Shown piece after piece: positions 7,438 through 9,194 of a stretch of 9,194 bases of DNA. The DNA lies in the NCBI GenBank assembly GCA_024404215.1, contig JAKSQI010000054.1, positions 1-9,194 of the forward strand, written 5' to 3'. This DNA comes from Oscillospiraceae bacterium. Lineage in GTDB: Bacteria; Bacillota; Clostridia; Oscillospirales; Oscillospiraceae. The notes beneath the pieces are model-generated. The model was not told where the DNA came from. It did not search any database and worked only from the letters and a program-made list of their open reading frames with translations. The translations under genes and the position numbers were made by a program. The first letter of the stretch is position 1. Every line of letters begins with the position of its first letter.

Positions 7438-8606
7438 TGAGTGAAAGCAAAAAGAAGGAATCCGTTCAGGAACCGGAAAAGACTAAGGAGCAGATTATTG
7501 CTGAAAAGCTGCAGAGTCTTATTGCAACCGGCAAGAAACATGGCCATTTGGATTCCGGTGAAATGATGGCTGTTCTGGAAGAGATTGACCTGACTGCCGA
7601 GCAGTCGGATGCTTTCTATGAAGCTCTGGAAAGTGCAGGAATTGATATTTCCTCACCGGATGTACCGGATATCCCGGTTGACCTGGATGAGCCTCTTCCG
7701 GAGATGGAGGAGCTTCAGGAAATTGAGAATCTCTCCGAAAATGAAATCCTGGACACCGAAACCATGATGGATGGCTTCGGTGTAGACGATCCCGTACGTA
7801 TGTACCTTAAGGAAATCGGTACAGTTCCTCTCCTTTCTGTTGATGAGGAGATTGTTTTGGCGACCAAAATGGCTGAGGGGGATGAGGCTGCTAAAAAGAA
7901 AATGGCAGAGGCCAATCTCCGTCTTGTCGTCAGCATTGCCAAGCGCTATGTTGGCCGAGGCATGCTTTTCCTGGACCTGATTCAAGAGGGAAATCTGGGC
8001 CTGCTGAAGGCAGTAGAAAAGTTTGACTATACCAAGGGATATAAGTTCTCTACTTATGCCACCTGGTGGATTCGTCAAGCCATTACCCGAGCCATCGCTG
8101 ACCAGGCCCGTACCATTCGCATTCCCGTACACATGGTTGAAACCATAAACAAAGTAATGCGCGTTTCTCGTCAGCTGCTTCAGGAACTGGGTCATGATCC
8201 TACTCCTGAGGAGATTGCAGAGGAGATGAAGATTCCTGTGGAGAAGGTCAGAGATATTCTGAAAATTGCTCAGGAGCCTATTTCTCTTGAAACCCCAATT
8301 GGTGAAGAAGAAGACAGTCACCTGGGCGACTTTATTCCTGATGAGGACGCCTCCGAGCCTGCTGAAGCAGCATCCTATACCCTTTTGAAAGAGCAGCTGC
8401 AGGAGGTTTTGTCTACCTTGACTCCCCGTGAGGAAAAGGTTTTAAAGCTTCGATTTGGACTGGAGGATGGCCGTACCAGAACCCTGGAGGAGGTCGGCAA
8501 GGAATTCAATGTTACCCGTGAGCGTATCCGCCAGATTGAGGCCAAGGCTCTTCGCAAGCTTCGTCACCCCAGTCGCAGCAAGCGCCTGAAAGATTTCCTT
8601 AGCTAA
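7437..8606 (+). CDS. rpoD: Primary RNA polymerase sigma factor RpoD (SigA)
   Basis: The housekeeping sigma factor directing RNA polymerase to -35/-10 promoters. The 389 residues fit the compact SigA form of Bacillota, without the long non-conserved insert of proteobacterial sigma-70. Region 1.1 is at about 15-75, followed by an acidic stretch (70-105). Region 1.2 begins at DPVRMYLKEIG (118-128). Region 2 spans about 155-230 with the invariant KFSTYATWWIRQAITRAI, and region 3 lies near 235-300. Region 4 at about 316-386 holds the helix-turn-helix LEEVGKEFNVTRERIRQIEAKAL that reads the -35 element. GGTGA (7426-7430) sits six bases before the ATG, which overlaps the dnaG stop by one base. A strong terminator follows. 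dnaG-rpoD adjacency is the core of the macromolecular synthesis operon. Confidence 0.98.
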   Translation: MSESKKKESVQEPEKTKEQIIAEKLQSLIATGKKHGHLDSGEMMAVLEEIDLTAEQSDAFYEALESAGIDISSPDVPDIPVDLDEPLPEMEELQEIENLSENEILDTETMMDGFGVDDPVRMYLKEIGTVPLLSVDEEIVLATKMAEGDEAAKKKMAEANLRLVVSIAKRYVGRGMLFLDLIQEGNLGLLKAVEKFDYTKGYKFSTYATWWIRQAITRAIADQARTIRIPVHMVETINKVMRVSRQLLQELGHDPTPEEIAEEMKIPVEKVRDILKIAQEPISLETPIGEEEDSHLGDFIPDEDASEPAEAASYTLLKEQLQEVLSTLTPREEKVLKLRFGLEDGRTRTLEEVGKEFNVTRERIRQIEAKALRKLRHPSRSKRLKDFLS

Positions 8607-8623
8607 ATCCTTTCAGTTAGAAG

Positions 8624-8659
8624 AAAACTCCGTTTCCGGAATACGGAAGCGGAGTTTTT
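8624..8659. terminator. Bidirectional terminator between rpoD and the DMT transporter
   Basis: Stem ACTCCGTTTCCG (8627-8638) with CGGAAGCGGAGT (8644-8655), one G-T wobble and a five-base loop, flanked by AAAA on the left and TTTT on the right. It can therefore stop transcripts from both strands. The transporter stop codon on the minus strand is at 8661-8663, two bases from it, and the rpoD stop ends at 8606. Confidence 0.9.
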
Positions 8660-8660
8660 G

Positions 8661-9131
8661 TTATTTCTGAGATTTACGCAGGGGAAAATTTAATTCGCTG
8701 ACCAAGGTTGCTCCAAGAATCAGGAAAGCTCCTACCAGACCCAGCACAGTCATAGGCTCCTGAAGCAAAAGGAAAGACAGCAGCAAAGCAAAAACAGGGT
8801 CCAGGTAACTAAGAATGGCAATGGTTTGAGCCTGTAGACCGTCCATGCTGCCGAAATACAGGGCGTATGCAACACCGGTATGCAGAATACCGACGGCTAA
8901 CAGAAGAACGAGAGAAACCGGGGAGAGGGCAACTGACGGAAAGCTCTTTGAAAAGAAAAGATAGGGGAGCAACACAAGTGCGGCAGTAAGCAATTGGATA
9001 ATGGTTTTTTGGTAAGCTTCAGCAATACCGATTCGTTTGTTCAGCAGCACAACGGAAGAATAGAGAACGGATGCTCCCAAACCCAAAAGAATGCCCGCAT
9101 AACCCTTTGGACTGCCGGAGCCGGATTCCAT
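8661..9131 (-). CDS. EamA/DMT-family transporter, C-terminal half (probable 3' exon)
   Basis: The visible part holds five hydrophobic segments (about residues 10-34, 40-60, 70-96, 100-122 and 126-146, counted from the ATG at 9131). It includes the second-repeat hallmark YLDPVFALLLSFLLLQEP followed by GAFLILGATLV. Full DMT exporters have ten segments in about 290-300 residues, so the first repeat is missing. The ATG at 9131 has no ribosome binding site close by, and the frame stays open upstream to the window edge. The residues before it (SGL) and after it (MESGSGSPKG) look like the inter-repeat linker, so this Met is probably internal. Immediately upstream is what looks like the 3' end of a group II intron, so the exon probably begins at 9140. 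A standalone five-segment protein is the alternative. The transported substrate is unknown. Confidence 0.75.
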   Translation of the reverse strand: MESGSGSPKGYAGILLGLGASVLYSSVVLLNKRIGIAEAYQKTIIQLLTAALVLLPYLFFSKSFPSVALSPVSLVLLLAVGILHTGVAYALYFGSMDGLQAQTIAILSYLDPVFALLLSFLLLQEPMTVLGLVGAFLILGATLVSELNFPLRKSQK

Positions 9132-9140
9132 GAGGCCAGA

Positions 9141-9194
9141 ATCGGGTAGGAGGGGGTGACTAACCCCCGTCCTCCCACACCACCGCTCATGCAG
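9141..9194 (-). mobile_element. 3' end of a group II intron (domain V 3' strand and domain VI), partial
   Basis: Read on the minus strand, a domain VI hairpin is visible. GGG-AGGA (9176-9170), an unpaired C, and GGGGG (9168-9164) pair with CCCCC (9156-9152), TCCT (9151-9148) and CCC (9146-9144) across a seven-base loop. The A at 9147 is left bulged between TCCT and CCC, and the element ends in GAT at 9141. A bulged branch-point A seven nucleotides from a terminal AY is the group II signature. The bases before it (GCATGAGCGGTGGTGTG, 9192-9176) resemble the 3' strand of domain V in bacterial introns of this kind, from memory. Ribozyme domains I-IV and any reverse transcriptase/maturase would lie beyond the window, so subclass and completeness are unknown. 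Confidence 0.72.

Noticed and set aside
7653..8321. Open frame of 222 codons on the minus strand opposite rpoD
   Set aside because: Shadow of rpoD, which matches the family along its whole length.
9129..9131. ATG at 9131 as the true start of a small transporter
   Set aside because: No ribosome binding site at a usable distance; the frame is open upstream, and the protein is exactly the second half of a ten-segment family. It is kept only as the lower bound of the visible exon.

Overview
The window looks like an ordinary chromosomal stretch of a bacterium of the Bacillota, at roughly mid GC. Evidence for this is strong AGGAGG-type ribosome binding sites, a yceD-rpmF pair, DUF512 next to der, and a dnaG-rpoD pair preceded by a dGTPase-like HD gene. 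The short DUF512/Der/DnaG/RpoD proteins would fit a Negativicutes- or Clostridia-like organism, but that placement is inference. Most of the window is housekeeping: translation and ribosome biogenesis on the left, then DNA replication and transcription on the right.

Layout. (1) 54-1022, minus strand: an RluA-family pseudouridine synthase. (2) 1053-1103: a compact divergent promoter region in which two near-consensus sigma-70 promoters, both with 17-bp spacers, share overlapping -35 hexamers. (3) 1130-1814, plus: yceD (DUF177) and rpmF (ribosomal protein L32), closed by a GC-rich terminator. (4) 1901-4546, plus: a PDZ/radical-SAM/DUF512 protein and the tandem GTPase Der, closed by a second terminator. 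(5) 4668-8606, plus: an HD-domain dGTP triphosphohydrolase-like protein, DNA primase (TTG start) and the primary sigma factor, tightly packed and closed by a bidirectional terminator. (6) 8661-9140, minus: the C-terminal half of an EamA/DMT transporter.

The genes on the left share a ribosome theme: rRNA modification (RluA family), YceD (linked to 23S rRNA), L32, and Der (50S assembly). The genes on the right form a variant of the macromolecular synthesis operon: dNTP hydrolysis, priming and sigma factor.

The least ordinary part is the last 54 bases. Read on the minus strand they end like a group II intron: the 3' half of a domain-V-like helix, a domain VI hairpin with a bulged A seven nucleotides from a terminal AT, and then, in frame, the second half of the DMT transporter. 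The transporter gene therefore appears to be split by a sense-oriented group II intron whose body lies beyond the window edge. I saw no CRISPR array, tRNA, rRNA or complete insertion sequence, and no convincing new defence or biosynthetic system.
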